DNA from: Pictodentalium vernedei
Taxonomy: Eukaryota; Mollusca; Scaphopoda; Dentaliida; Dentaliidae
Assembly: GCA_031216915.1 (NCBI GenBank)
Contig: CM062296.1
Coordinates: 62,361,084 to 62,425,083, forward strand
Direction: 5' to 3'
Length of the DNA: 64,000 bases
Shown: piece after piece, positions 35,480-47,449 of the stretch
Position numbering within the stretch: position 1 is the stretch's first letter
Layout: each line of letters begins with the position of its first letter
Made by a program: the position numbers and the translations under genes
The notes under the pieces: generated by a model
What the model saw: the letters and a program-made list of their open reading frames with translations, nothing else
Database searches by the model: none
What the model was told of the DNA's origin: nothing

Positions 35480-35905
35480 TAAAATGCATGTCCATTATAC
35501 TAAAACAAGTGATTTGGGGAAAAATTTTTGGGGTGGTAGCAAACCCTGACCCTACCCTTTACTGACCCTAACCCTACACCCCCACCCTCTATTCTAAACC
35601 CCACCCTAGACTAATGAAAATGGCTATTTTTTTTAGGGTACATTATCATAAAATGCATGTCTATTCTATTAAAACAACTTTTTTGGGGGTAGTAGCAAAC
35701 CCTAACCCTACCCTTTACTGACCCTAACCCCACCCCACCCCAACTCTAAACCCCACCCTAGAAAATTGGGATTTACTTGTGGGACTAGCCACCTAAATTG
35801 CGGTAGTCACCTAACCCCCGTTTATACCGAAAATTAGCCCCCCTAAGTAGTCATTTATGAGTGCGGATGGACAGACAGACAGACGGACGGACGGACGGAC
35901 GGACA
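35480..35905. repeat. Duplicated CCCTAA-rich block and GGAC microsatellite
   Basis: Two ~170-bp copies share AAAATGCATGTC, GGTAGTAGCAAACCCT, CTACCCTTTACTGACCCTAA and CTAAACCCCACCCTAGA. They are followed by a GACA/GGAC microsatellite at 35870-35905. The strand is C-rich with degenerate telomere-like words. Confidence 0.75.
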
Positions 35906-36356
35906 AAGGATGGACGAATGACGGATGGTCACCCCGGATGCCGGCATTCTGTGTACCATACATAGTATGGGTACACATAAAAAGTAATTGATCAGTAAAC
36001 CGTTACTTTTGAAGTACGGTACTATATGGCAGGGTATTTGATGGCTGGATTCACATCGCAAAATGCTATACAAAAATGTCCAATTGCTAAACATTTTTCT
36101 TTCATATTGGGTAAGCTAAAATTCACTATTTATCATCACTTTCTGAAACCAAGATGGAAACTGCTAATCAATTTTTTAAAAACAAAAAAATACCCTGTAT
36201 GGGTTAACTATGGAACAAACTTGCTCCAAAACAGGCAAACATTGTTACACTGGCTCACATCAATTGCATGAGACAGAGAAATGCGTGCCAGTTACGTGCC
36301 AAAATACTTGTTCACTTGCATGATGATTATACTGTATCAGCTAAAAACGGTCATTC

Positions 36357-36612
36357 TCAACCCTTCACCAAATGCAGGCAGACGATACTTGCACAAGAAA
36401 TTCTTGAATTACTAAAGATTTTCAATGTTTGTCTCAAAAACATAGCTTATGACCCCCCCCCCCCCCCCTTATTGGAACAAGCTCAATGAGCTTGTTCCAA
36501 TGAGGGGTCATAAGCTATGTTTTAAGACAAAAATTGAAAATATAAAATTTGAATGGACATGTTTGTATATGGCGCTGCCCAGTTTTGTCCATTATGCTGA
36601 GTAAAGTTTTAA
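36357..36612. mobile_element. TTAA MITE family A, diverged copy
   Basis: CCCTTCACCAAATGCAGGCA at the left, GCTGAGTAAAGTTTTAA at the right. The core palindrome is TTGGAACAAGCTCAATGAGC with its inverse, between AAAACATAGCTTATGACC arms. A C16 run has grown inside the left arm (36452-36467). Confidence 0.65.
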
Positions 36613-37939
36613 TTATATAAATAGTCAATGGTACAGCAATTATTCAGCTACCTATTGGGGCAAGTGATTAATCAGTTAACCAAGGTTAACCCATGCGATT
36701 AATCAATCACGAAAACCCTTTAATCGTTTCAGCTCTAAAATTAATTTAATTTTATTAAATTTTATCTGATGAAAAAATGCTTATATTTTGGGGGGAATGG
36801 TAAATATGGATCTTCTTAACAAGCATTTGCAAGAACATCACAGGAATGAAATCACCGTTCTCGCAATTTGCGAAACACTGGTGAGCAAAAATATAGGCTT
36901 GGCTTGAAGAAACTTAAATCTCACCCGCCTAATGATGGTGCATAGCAAATATCAAAAGCTTCTGATTGGTGGGTCTGAAGAAAAAGATTTTTAAAGAATA
37001 TTCCTCATACTGCACTAATTTCAACATTTAGACTCCCATAGAGAGCCCAAATATGGACCCAGGGATCTGATTTCAATAAACGTGTAAAAAAATCTTCCAA
37101 AGATGGTATATGTGAAATTTGAAAGGTTTTGGAGGAGTGATTGGGTGAAGAAGAGTCTTAAATGCTTTCTCCATTACCCACAGTGTTACAGAATGCTGAC
37201 TAAGCATTTTTTTCAAAGTCCCGAAAAAGTACCCCATGACAGACCTGACAGAAATTTGCTTAGACCATTCCATTCTGTTGGTCCCAAGGAAGCTTCACAC
37301 CAAATAAGAATTCTCAGTGCCATGTAGTTTTGGAGATATGTGCGTTTTGAATTTTGTTCTATTTTTAGCTCCTGCGGTTCCCATGGAGGGATGGAAAAAT
37401 ATTTTGGGGCATAAATTAATTACTTATGATCAAATAAACCCACAAATTAAATTTGGTTCAAATCAGCCTCTTGGTTCGAAAAACAGAAATTTTGGTCGGG
37501 GCGAAAATACTTACCCTGCAATAATGAAGGCAAATAAAGACCCACAAACTTCTCTTGAACACAACTGAGTCTACACCTCAAAAGGAAGCAGCACACCACA
37601 TATCAAATCTCTGCTACTCCTGGTTCACGAGAAGATTTTTTAAGATTTAGGCAAAATTTTTGGGAATGGTCCTACTGAGGGCCAGGGCAACTTGATTTAA
37701 ACAAAATCAAAATGCAATGTCATAACAAACAAGCATCTCAAATTTCACCTAATGATTAATCGGTTCAGCAGTTTTGGATAAGACGCAAGCACCAAGTTCA
37801 CGGACGACGGACGGCGAGTGATCAATACACCTCACCCTGACTGAAAGTCTGGTGAGCTAAAAACTCAGTGGACCATGAGTGCTGCAGTTGGGCGAGACGC
37901 TTGGTTCAAGGAGAGAAGAAACTTGTAGCTGCTGGCTTT

Positions 37940-37971
37940 CGAAAGTGTTGTTAAAGCCCAATAAATAAATA
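37940..37971 (+). mobile_element. SINE tail fragment
   Basis: GTGTTGTTAAAGCCCAATAAATAAATAAA matches the end of the window's SINE in content; pearl-like copy 4 begins immediately after it, so it inserted at a SINE tail. (Segments: GTTAAAGCCC, AATAAATAAATAAA.). Confidence 0.5.
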
Positions 37972-39560
37972 AACAAGAGGCCCCACAGGGCCTGAAGCGC
38001 TCACCTTGAACAGAACATGATATAAACAGAGAACAGAACACGATATAAGAGTCCAAGAATGAATCTACATTAAGCAATCCATCTCCATAGGATACACTGC
38101 ATATCTTTGAGCCCCTCAGGAGTGACAAAAACAGTCCAAGCATCATGCCTTTTCTTTAGTTGATCATGATGTAAAATGTGGAGCTCCCCTCTCAAGCCCC
38201 TTGATACAACCTATGTAGATTACTCTTCACCTTTAGAGGGTAATGAATAAAAATTGTCTAATTCTTCAGCTACTTGGCCAATTCTGGCTCCTATAGGGAG
38301 CTCAAATATCAACCCAGGCACTCGATTTGAACAAAGTTGAATCTGATCTCCTTAGAGATGCTGTATACCAAATATGAAAGCATTCTGACTGGTGGATCTG
38401 AAGCACAAAATTTTAAAGAAATTTCCTCATACATGTATTGCACTGAGTTCAAATTTGGGCTACCATAGCGAGCCCAAAATGTGAATCCCCCCCCCCCCCC
38501 CCCACCGTCCCCCCTTAGAGATATTGTATACCAAAATACGAAAGCATTCTGACTGGTGGATCTGGAGAAAAAGATTTTTAAAAAAACTTCCCCATATAGC
38601 CCTAACTTAAAATTTGGACTACCAAAGGAAGACCAAATATTAACATATGGACTTGGTTTGAACAATCTTGAATCTGACCATCATAACAATGAGGGTACCA
38701 AACATTAAAATATTCTGACTCGTGGTTCTGAAGAAAATTTTTAAAGAAAATCCCCCATAAAATTTGGGCTCCTGCATTGAGTCCAAATATGAATGAATGG
38801 GCTTCATTTTAACAAACTTGTATCTGACCCCTCTATGGATGCTGTACACCAAATATCAAAAGATTCTGAACACTGGTTCTTGAGAAAAGATTTTCTAAAA
38901 TGTTTGCAAAAATGCTGCGCCAACATTATTCTGATGCCCTCTGCAGAACTCTCTAACAACAACAGAGGGCATTTTTTTTACCATTCAATTCTACTGGTCC
39001 TAAGGATGCTTCATACCATAACAGTTCTCTGTTCCAAGTGGTTTGGGAAACATGGGAGTTTGAAAACATTTCTATTTTTTACTCCTGGGGTTCCCATGGG
39101 GATGCTGGGAGGTTTTTTTGCATGAGGCAAGTATTTATGACCCAATATTACCACATACTGAATTTCATTCAAATCGGACCATCAGTTCGGAAAATGGAAA
39201 TTTTGGGTAGTACCAAAAATCTAACCACTGCCATTATAAAGCCAAATAATGCTTCACAAAGTACGTTTGAACACACGTGATTCTACATCTCAAAAGGCAG
39301 TTCCATAACGAATATCAAGTCACTGTACCCACTGGTTCATAAGATTTTAAAAATATTTTGGGAGCATTTTACCCCACCCCCTCCCTATGGGGCTGGGCAT
39401 GTATTACAAAAATGTAATACCCCTTTGGTACCATTACTCACTCTTTAACTTGAATTGACCAAAACATGGTGTTGATGGATGACAGACGGATGGACAATGG
39501 ACGGAGAGTGATTAGATATGCCCTGCTTGACTTTGTCGAAGTGAGTTAAAAAAAAAAAAA
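37972..39560 (+). mobile_element. Pearl-like element, copy 4
   Basis: Starts ACAAGAGGCCCCACAGGGCC then GAAGCGCTCACC; ends GTCGAAGTGAGTTAAAAAAA with the terminal hairpin decayed. Tandem units from about 38280, with a C16 run at 38488-38503, then the constant 3' domain (GTGGTTTGGGAAACATGGGA, GGTTCCCATGGGGATGC). Confidence 0.65.
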
Positions 39561-40090
39561 ATTAAATGGTTCATGTCCGATATTTTACCCACGTTATTAA
39601 AATTGATAAATTTGTCACTGGAGTGCAACAAGGTTTATGCTATATATAGCATTGCAAAGCCTTCTTGCACTCAAGCGATGGAATACTCCGAATACACCGC
39701 CACCCATGCTATTCTGTAGATTATCAGGCCTAAAACAAACCAAAAACATGAACTTATGCATGAATATTATTACAATGAATACACTGTCTTACACAAAGGA
39801 ATACCACACAATCCAGTGTAGACTGATTTCAAAAAGTCCTCCGTAGTGGAAGGGCAATTTTAACAAACATACAGGCCCAAATACGCTCCATACACAGAGT
39901 AAAAATTCCACAAAATTAATAAACATTCCTATATGTTTAATAGGAAATAGGAGTATTGTAATTAAAAGTCAATTGTGTGGTTGTTTATAAACTTATATTA
40001 CTTTGTTATCAGGTGTTAAAAAATATTAATATTTGTAAACACACCCACCCATTTAGATTAGTCCCTGCTCATAGCAGTAACACAGACATG
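39561..40090. other. Unassigned sequence
   Basis: No recognisable gene or repeat. Confidence 0.4.
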
Positions 40091-40328
40091 CAGTACAGTT
40101 GCTGGTCATAATCCTTGCATGGGCAGTGCATGATGTCCATGCATGTTTTTTCCAGGTAATAGAAAATCATCATCAATAAAATTTTAATTAATGAAGCACT
40201 GAATTGTATCCTGTGGTTCATTAATTAAATTTTTCTGATTATTGCTGTAAACAATGTTAGAAAACTAATATCATTGCATCCGCAGAAATATTGCCCATCC
40301 ACGGAAAGTGACCAGTCCAAGGCAGCAC
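40091..40328. mobile_element. CAGTACAGTCG MITE, copy 3 (eroded)
   Basis: CAGTACAGTTGCTGG at the left; interior AGAAAATCATCATCAATAAA and TCTGATTATTG; right end AGTGACCAGTCCAAGGCAGC is degenerate. Confidence 0.5.
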
Positions 40329-40718
40329 AGAGTCAAGGTAATTGTGTTTTACTGTCTTTAATTTCAAATTTTGTTTGTTTTTTTTGTTTGTTTTTTTTTG
40401 TGGGGGGGGGGGGGGGGTGCACCAGACCCCCTCCACTGATGAGAGGGTCACACACCCTCTTGTCCTCACTCCTATCTCACTGCTATGTGGCTCAGGTGAT
40501 TCTGTGCATCATATTCTTTATGACTCCCACTAGATACATGTATTACTCTTGCCCCTACATGTAACTTAGATATCCTGGCTAAGCACCAGTATAATGGGAA
40601 ACTGACATCAAATTGTGTGCTTATGTACATGTACAGTAGCTAACATATTGGAATAGTATAATGTGCTTTGTCAGAAACTTGATCAAGTATTGATGACAAA
40701 CAATTTATCTTATCTTAC

Positions 40719-40785
40719 CCTGGTGCCAGTAATAAACAGCGTAAAAATTCCACAAATTTTTACACTGTTTATTACTGGCACCAGG
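40719..40785. repeat. Hairpin present only in duplication copy A
   Basis: CCTGGTGCCAGTAATAAACA and its inverse around a short AT loop. In copy B only the left arm (CCTGGTGCCAGTAATAA, near 43514) remains. Confidence 0.75.
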
Positions 40786-40985
40786 TTTTTTCAGCTATTA
40801 GCTAACATAAAATTGTGCGATTCATGAAAATTATTTTGTTACTACCTGTTAAAAATTACCGTTTCTTGTTTTGCTCTTTTAGAAAAAGAAATCACGCCTT
40901 TTCTGGCAGGCATACTAAACACCGAGGTAAACTGAGGGATACCAAGGAGAATGAAAACAGGAGAGAAACGGGTATGAGGTGGTGT

Positions 40986-41314
40986 GTTCTTTTTATTATT
41001 TATTTATTGGTGTTTAAAGTCACATTTATCTGCACAACAGCTTATTGTGACCATGGCAGTTTTATGGATGGAGGAAACTAGAGTACCCCAGGAGAACCAC
41101 TGAGCATACTACACAAGCACGTTAGCCTTGTTCGAAGACAGTTGCACCAAGAACATGCAGTATGCCTTAGTACACAGCATACCTTGCTCCCACATGGGTA
41201 GTGGGGGGTGAAGTGTCTTGCCCAAGGACACGAAGCTGATGCCGCAGGTGGGAATCGAACCGAGGATCTCTCAGCTTGCAGTCTGCACCTCTGCCTACTG
41301 AGCTAATTCACACC
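40986..41314 (-). mobile_element. SINE with tRNA-like head (in copy A)
   Basis: Minus strand: tail ATTATTTATTTATTGGTGTT at the left, body GTGACCATGGCAGTTTTATG and ACATGCAGTATGCC, head GGAATCGAACCGAGGATCTC (inverse of the B box) and CTGCCTACTGAGCTAATT (inverse of the A box). It has an internal deletion relative to copy B near 41097. Confidence 0.75.
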
Positions 41315-41499
41315 TGATGTTGTATTCTGATTATGTAATTAGATTTAAGCAGTACTAGCTAGTATGTGATTGGTTTTAATGCCATATTTGAGAATTATGG
41401 GTGCTGAAGTAATAAGAGTGCGCTGAAAAATCTTCCCTTTGGTATTTAGTAGGTAGCTTGGTAATGGTAAAGTGACTTCACCTCAGTAAGCAACAGTGT

Positions 41500-42540
41500 G
41501 AAAGCTGGCAGCCATCTTTAATATCGGGCCGAACCCCAAAACACTCGTTCTCATCCCAAGGTGACAACAAAGGTACCCAAGAAGTTTCATGAAGATCGGT
41601 TCATAAATAATGTACAGCCTCCAGCTTTAGCATATTGACATGTGCACTTACAGTGTATATGTAGCACTGAATAAATCAAAGTTCATCTAATTTGCATAAT
41701 TTCTGTACAAGAAAAAAACCTTTATTTTATGTAATGTATTCCATGTTACTAAACAATCATACACAAATTTATTCAAATCAGAACTTTCATACAGAAGTTC
41801 TGTACAAAAAACTGATTGCAGTAATTTCAGTACAAAATAGTTGCCGGCGGCCATCTAGAATTTTGGACCCCTCCCCAAAAACACTCATTCTCACCCCATG
41901 GTGATAACAAAGGTACCCAAGAAATTTTGTAAAGATTGATTCATAAATATGGCCTCTAGCCCAAGTTGTATAGAAGTTCTGTACAAAAAACTGATTGTAC
42001 CTAATTTCAGTACAAAATGGCCACTGGTAGCCATCTTGAATTTTGGACTGCACCCAAAAACACTCATTCTCATCCCAAGGTGATAACAAAGGTACCCTAG
42101 AAGTTTCATGAAGATCAGTTCATAAATACAGCCTAGCCCAAGCCGTATTGTCATGTGCACTTACTGGGTATACATGTAAGTAGCACTGAATAAATTAAAG
42201 TTCATCTAATTTGCATAATTTCAGCACGAGAAAAACGGTATTATATGTGATGTCCTCCATGTTACTGAACATTCATAGAAAAATTTATTCAAATCAGAAC
42301 TTTCATACAGAAGTTCTGTACAAAAATGGCGACTGCACTAATTTCTGTACAAAATGGCTGCTGGAGGCCATCTTGAATTTTGGACCGCACCCAAAAACAC
42401 TTGTTCTCGCCCCACGTGATAACAAAGGTACTCAAGAAGTTTCGTAAAGATCGGTTCACCAATACACCCTCTAGCCCGAACCGTATTGAATTGCTGTTCC
42501 CGAACAGGCGGACAATGGGCCATGACATAACCTTAAATTT
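41500..42540. repeat. Tandem array in copy A
   Basis: Units share GCCATCTTGAATTTTGGAC, CCAAAAACACTCGTTCTCAT, GGTGATAACAAAGGTACCCA, GAAGATCGGTTCATAAATA and AGAAGTTCTGTACAAAAAAC. Full units also carry a ~200-bp segment with TTTGCATAATTTCTGTAC. Overlapping frames on both strands here have no known motif. Confidence 0.8.
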
Positions 42541-43753
42541 GACTTTGTCAAAGTTGAGCTAAAAATGGGGAGTATCCAGAGTATCACAAAACAAAAACCT
42601 ATTTGTAAAGGACTCCCCCTTTCAAGGACAATGGGACAGCGTTGGCATTCACCACCATGCTGCCTTGAGGCTGCATTTTGAATTCCTGTGGTTGTTGTTC
42701 TTATGAAATATTTTATTATTATCAGTTATGGTACAAATACGGTACCGAGAGCACACTTTCAGGAACCGCTGATGTCTGACGGCGACTGTGTGTCAGTGCG
42801 TGAGGTGCACACATACTTTTGGGGTTCTATACACCACATCCTTCATTTTGCAATATAATTTGTGTAAATTTATTTGGAATTTATAGAATTCCAGACTTGT
42901 AAATTTCATAGTATTGTTTTGGCCTTAGTTATGGTGCTTTATAAGTAATGGGCAATTTAGTTTGAAAAAAAAAGGGGTTCATGAAGATTCAGCTCTCATA
43001 CTTTTTCAGAGAATATTCGGTCCCCAATTTCATTCATGCCGCCACCCCTCTCTCCTATTAACCCATATAATGAACATCCCAAAAGACATTTTAATATCTA
43101 GATATTTATGCTTGTTCGCAACTTATTATGGACACAAATGGACACAGATTCAAGGTAATTGTGTTTTACTGTCTTGAATTTTTTTATTTTTTTTTTTTGG
43201 GGGGGGGAGAGGTGCACCCGACCCCTCCACTGATGAGAGGGTCACACACCCTCTTGTCCTCACCCCTATCTCACTGCTATGTGGCTCAAGTGATTCTGTG
43301 CATCATATTCTGTATTACCCGGCCATACTCCCACTAGATATTACTCTTGCCCCTACATGTAACTTAGATATCCTGGCTAAGCACCAGTATAATAGTAAAC
43401 CAACATCAAATTGTGTGCTTATGTCCAGTAGCTGACATATTGGAATAGTATAATGTGCTTTGTCAGAAACCTGATCAAGTATTGATGACAAACAACAATT
43501 TTCATTACCAGTACCTGGTGCCAGTAATAAAATAAGATTTGCAAATATCACCCTGCATTTTTTCAGCTATTAACTAACATAAAATTGTGCGCTTCATGAA
43601 AATTATTTCGTTACTACCTGTTAAAAATTACTTCTTGTTTTGCTCTTTTAGAAAAAGAAATCACTCCTTTTCTGGCAGGCATACTAAACACCGAGGCAAA
43701 CCGAGGAACACCAAGGTGAATAAAAACAGGAGAGAAACGGGTATCAGGTGGTG

Positions 43754-44108
43754 TGTACTTTTTATTTATTTATTGGTGTTTAAGGTCACATTTATCTGCA
43801 CAACAGCTTATTGTGACCATGGCAGTTTTATGGATGGAGGAAACTAGAGTACCCCAGGAGAACCACTGAGCAATGGCAAGCAACTGTGAGCTCCCCAACA
43901 TACTACACAAGCAGGGTTAGCCTTGTTCGAAGACAGGTGCACCAAGAACATGCAGTATGCCTTAGTACACAGCATACCTTGCCCCCACATGGGTAGTGGG
44001 GGTGAAGTGTCTTGCCCAAGGACACAAAGCTGTTGCCGCAGGTGGGATTCGAACCGAGGATCTCTCGGCTTGCAGTCTGCACCTCTACCTACTGAGCTAA
44101 TGCATCCC
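43754..44108 (-). mobile_element. SINE with tRNA-like head (in copy B)
   Basis: The same insertion as 40986-41314 but more complete: body keeps GAGCAATGGCAAGCAACTGT; head GATTCGAACCGAGGATCTCT and CTACCTACTGAGCTAAT. The shared position shows the SINE preceded the duplication. Confidence 0.8.
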
Positions 44109-44269
44109 TGATGGTGTATTCTGATTATGTAAATAGATTTAAGCAGTACTAGTATGTGATTGGTTTTAATGCCATATTTGAGAATAATGGGTGCTGAAGT
44201 AATAAGAGCGCGCTGAAAAATCTTCCCTTTGGTATTTAGTAGGTAGCTTGGTAATGGTAAAGTGACTAC

Positions 44270-45860
44270 ACCTCAGTAAGCAACAGTGTGAAAGCCGGCA
44301 GCCATCTTTAATATCGGGCCGCACCCAAAAACACTTGTTCTCATCCCAAGGTGATAACAAAGGTACTCAAGAAGTTTCATGAAGATTGGTTCATAAATAC
44401 AGCCTCCAGCCTTAGCGTATTGACATGTGCACTTACAGTGTATAAGTAGCACTGAATAAATCAAAGGTCATCTAATTTGCATAATTTCTGCAAGAGAAAA
44501 AAACCTGTATTATACCGTATTTTTTGTGATGTATTCCATGTTACTAAACATTCATACAAAAAATTATTCAAATCAGAACTTTCATGCAGAAGTTCTGTAC
44601 AAAAAACTGATTGCACTAATTTTGGTACAAAATGGTTGCTAGTGGCCATCTTGAATTTCAAACTGCACCCAAAAACACTCGCTCTCATCCCACGGTGATA
44701 ACAAGGGTACCCAAGACGTTTCGTAAAGATCGGTTCATAAATACGGCCTCTAGCCTGAGCCGTATAGAAGTTGTGTACAAAAAACTGATTGTACCTAATT
44801 TTGGTACAAAATGGCCACTGGCAGCCATCTTGAATTTTGGATCGCGCCCCAAAACACTCGTTCTCGTCCCTAGGTGATAACAAAGGTACCCAAGAAGCTT
44901 GGTGAAGATCGGTTCATAAATACAGCCCCTAGCCCGAGCCGTATTGACATGTGAACTTACTGTGTATAAGTAGCACTGAATAAATCAAAGTTTGTCTAAT
45001 TTGCATAATTTCTGTACAAGAAAAAATCCTGTATTTTTGTGATGTATTCCATGTTACTAAACAATCATACACAAATTTATTCAAATCCGAACTTTCATAC
45101 AGAAGTTCTGTACAAAAAACTGATTGCAGTAATTTCAGTACAAAATAGCTGCCGGCGGCCATCGAGAATTTTGGACTCCCCCCCAAAACACTCATTCTAA
45201 CCCCATGGTGATAACAAAGGTACCCAAGAAATTTTGTAAAATCGGTACATAAATACGGCCTCTAGCCCAAGTTGTATAGAAGTTCTGTACAAAAAACTGA
45301 TTATACCTAATTTCGGTACAAAATGGCCACTGGTAGCCATCTTGAATTTTGGGCTGCACCCCAAAACACTCATTCTCATCCCAAGGTGATAACAAAGGTA
45401 CTCAAGAAGATTCATGAAGATCAGTTCATAAATACAGCCTAGCCGAGCCGTATTGACTTGTGCACTTACTGGGTATACATGTAAGTAGCACTGAATAAAT
45501 TAAAGTTCATCTAATTTCCATCATTTCAACATGAGAAAAAACCCTTTATTATATGTGATGTACTCCATGTTACTAAACATTCATACAAAAATTTATTCAA
45601 ATCAGAACTTTCATACATAAGTTCTGAACAAAAAACTGATTGCACTAATTTCTGTACAAAATGGCTGCTGGAGGCCATCTTGCATTTTGGACCGCCCCCA
45701 AAAACACTCGTCCCACGGTGATAACAAAGGTACCCAAGAAGTTTCGTAAAGATCGGTTCATAAATAAAGCCTCTAGCCCGAGCCGTATTGAATTGTTGTT
45801 CCCAAACAGACGGACAATGGGCTATGACATAACCTTAAATATGACTATGTCAAAGCTGAG
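44270..45860. repeat. Tandem array in copy B
   Basis: Same unit types as at 41500-42540 (GCAGCCATCTTGAATTTTGG, GAAGATCGGTTCATAAATAC, CATGTTACTAAACATTCATA), with more units. Confidence 0.8.
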
Positions 45861-46513
45861 CTAAAAATGGGGAGTATCCAGAGTATCACAAAACAAAAAC
45901 CTATTTGTAAAGGACTCCCCCTTTCATGGACAGTCTGACAGCATTGGCATTCACCACCATGCTGCCCTGAGGCTGCATTTTGAATTCCTGTGTTTGTTGT
46001 TCTTATGAAATATTATTTTATTATTTAGTTATGGTACAAATATGGTACCGATAGCACACTTTCAGGAACCGTTGATGTCTGATAGCGACTGTGTGTCAGT
46101 GTGTGAGGTGCACACATACTTTTGGGGTTCTATACACCACATCCTTTATTTTGCTATATAATTTGTGTAAATTTATTTGCAATTTATAGAATTTCAGACT
46201 TGGAAATTTCATAGTATTGTTTTTGCCTTAGTTATGGTGCTTTATAAGTAATGGACAATTTAGTTTGAAAAAAGGGGTTCATGAAGATTCAGTCACAGGA
46301 AGATTCAGCCCTCATACTTTTTCTGAGAATATTCGGTCTCAGTCGTGGTCGCATGTCATCACCTCTGCGGTCAAATCCTCACAGAAATTTTTTTTTTAAA
46401 TATTCTATGCATTTTTTCTATTGTTTTATTTTAAGGATTTATGATTACTAATTATGACAAAATTACAAGTGGGATATGAGACAAACCTTAATGAGGCTGG
46501 AACTAAAAAAAAA

Positions 46514-47097
46514 TAGGGATCTGCGAATCACAAATTTCTTTTCAAATTGAATCTCGAATCGAATCATGTCTCTGATATCGACATCGAATTGAATCCCGAA
46601 TCGAATCGTAAAAGACAAGTTATTTCATATTGCATCAAACGGAAGTTACGGAACACTGTGATGACCCTTATGCGACGGAGTGAACACCTTAAACACCAAT
46701 AACTAAATATTCTCTGTAGCACCGTCGCTGAAACAGATAGGCCTATTGTCCATAGTTTTAGTTTTTGAAGGCCTAACTTGTTACTATTCACGTTCTTAAG
46801 AACGTGAATAGTAACAAGTTAAGCCTTCAAAAACCAAAACTATGGATAATGTTCTGGGCCAAATTCACACCTTATCTAACAATTAAACATTGTCAATTAC
46901 TCAAATAAATAGGAATTGAGCCTACATGAATAAATTTTCTAATGACAGTTTTATCCTATTTTTGTTGGAAATGTAACAAATTGAAGTTAGTATGAGAGAT
47001 TCGAAAAAATCGAATCCTGAGACTGATTCGGGATCGATCTCGAAGCATGCGTATGGTATCGATATCGAATCGAATCTTGAATATTCGCAGGACCCTA
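46514..47097. mobile_element. hAT-like MITE with central palindrome
   Basis: Ends TAGGGATCTGCGAATC and ATATTCGCAGGACCCTA; the subtermini are rich in AATCGAATC words in opposite orientation. Central palindrome near 46743-46852: CCATAGTTTTAGTTTTTGAA and TTGTTACTATTCACGTTC, with inverses, meeting at TTCTTAAGAA. It is flanked by runs of A, so a target duplication cannot be judged. Confidence 0.7.
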
Positions 47098-47117
47098 AAA
47101 AAAACCTTCCCAAAAGA

Positions 47118-47372
47118 AGCTGAGAGGTTCTCAGCTCGAATCCCAATTGTGGCAACTGAAATAAGGCGTACTGCACATCGATGATGCACTTGCCTTCAAC
47201 CAATGCTAACCCTGCTTGCTTGGAGTAACAATGTTGAGAAGCCTGACAGTTGCTTGTCACTGTTGCTCGGTGGTTCTCTCCGGGTGCTCTGGCTGGGTTC
47301 CTCCCCCAGTAAAACTGTTGGGTGGCCCTGGCTGTAAAAACTGTTGTTAAACCCATTAAATAAAGAAATCAA
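47118..47372 (+). mobile_element. SINE copy with internal deletion
   Basis: B-box region GAGAGGTTCTCAGCTCGAAT, then GGCGTACTGCACATCGATGA (the first half of the body is deleted), TTGCTCGGTGGTTCTCTCCG and tail AAACCCATTAAATAAAG. Confidence 0.65.
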
Positions 47373-47449
47373 ATTTGCTGAATCCAAGACCTTTGAATGA
47401 TGGTTTTGATTGGGGTGTGTGTGGGGGGCATGGGGAGGGGGTGGTTATA

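Larger units (their letters stand above)
34061..35979. mobile_element. Second tandem-repeat-core element
   Basis: A perfect 15-bp inverted pair closes it: TATGTGTACCCATAC (34061-34075) and GTATGGGTACACATA (35965-35979). Between them are the 165-bp array, a duplicated CCCTAA-rich block and GGAC-type short repeats. The right-end module (GGATGCCGNCATT...GTATGGGTAC) also occurs near the left end at about 34117-34155. The unit sequence is unrelated to the pearl monomer. Confidence 0.65.
33886..36880. mobile_element. 3.0-kb hAT-like insertion inside pearl-like copy 3
   Basis: Ends CAGGGTTTCACAAAT and ATTTGCGAAACACTG are inverted matches. They are flanked by GTGAGT (33880-33885) and GTGAGC (36881-36886), which together rebuild the pearl unit's ACAGTGAGCCC. 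The short CAGGG.../...CACTG ends suggest a hAT-like non-autonomous element. It contains the 165-bp-array element and a TTAA MITE, but no transposase. Confidence 0.6.
32552..37862 (+). mobile_element. Pearl-like element, copy 3, interrupted
   Basis: Starts ACAAACAAGAGCCCCCAGAG, ends GTCTGGTGAGCTAAAAAC. The tandem part (32740-33885) is interrupted by a 3.0-kb insertion at GTGAG, then resumes at 36881. The 3' constant domain (GTTTTGGAGATATG, TAGCTCCTGCGGTTCCCATG) is at 37320-37860. A partial 3' domain also occurs earlier, at 33150-33540, so copy 3 appears to be two elements fused or partly duplicated. Confidence 0.65.
40336..43025. repeat. Segmental tandem duplication, copy A
   Basis: Collinear with 43151-46338. 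Shared order: AAGGTAATTGTGTTTTACTG, poly-T/poly-G, CCCTCCACTGATGAGAGGGT, a minus-strand SINE, an array with GCCATCTTGAATTTTGGAC, then GGGGAGTATCCAGAGTATCA and GAATATTCGGTC. A short stretch of ~125 bp separates the copies. No gene is recognised inside. Confidence 0.85.
43151..46338. repeat. Segmental tandem duplication, copy B
   Basis: Second copy of 40336-43025, longer by about 0.5 kb because its internal array has extra units (roughly 44270-44930). A short GAAGATTCAG duplication sits near its right end (46279-46300). Confidence 0.85.

Noticed and set aside
35560..35760. Interstitial telomere
   Set aside because: The words are degenerate, not a CCCTAA array, and lie within a duplicated transposon block.
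44461..44883. 140-codon minus frame and similar overlapping frames at 41.8-45.8 kb
   Set aside because: They arise from repeat units read in several frames on both strands; no domain and no consistent start.
46922..47356. 144-codon minus frame
   Set aside because: It spans the junction of a hAT-like MITE and a SINE, so it is a chance fusion.
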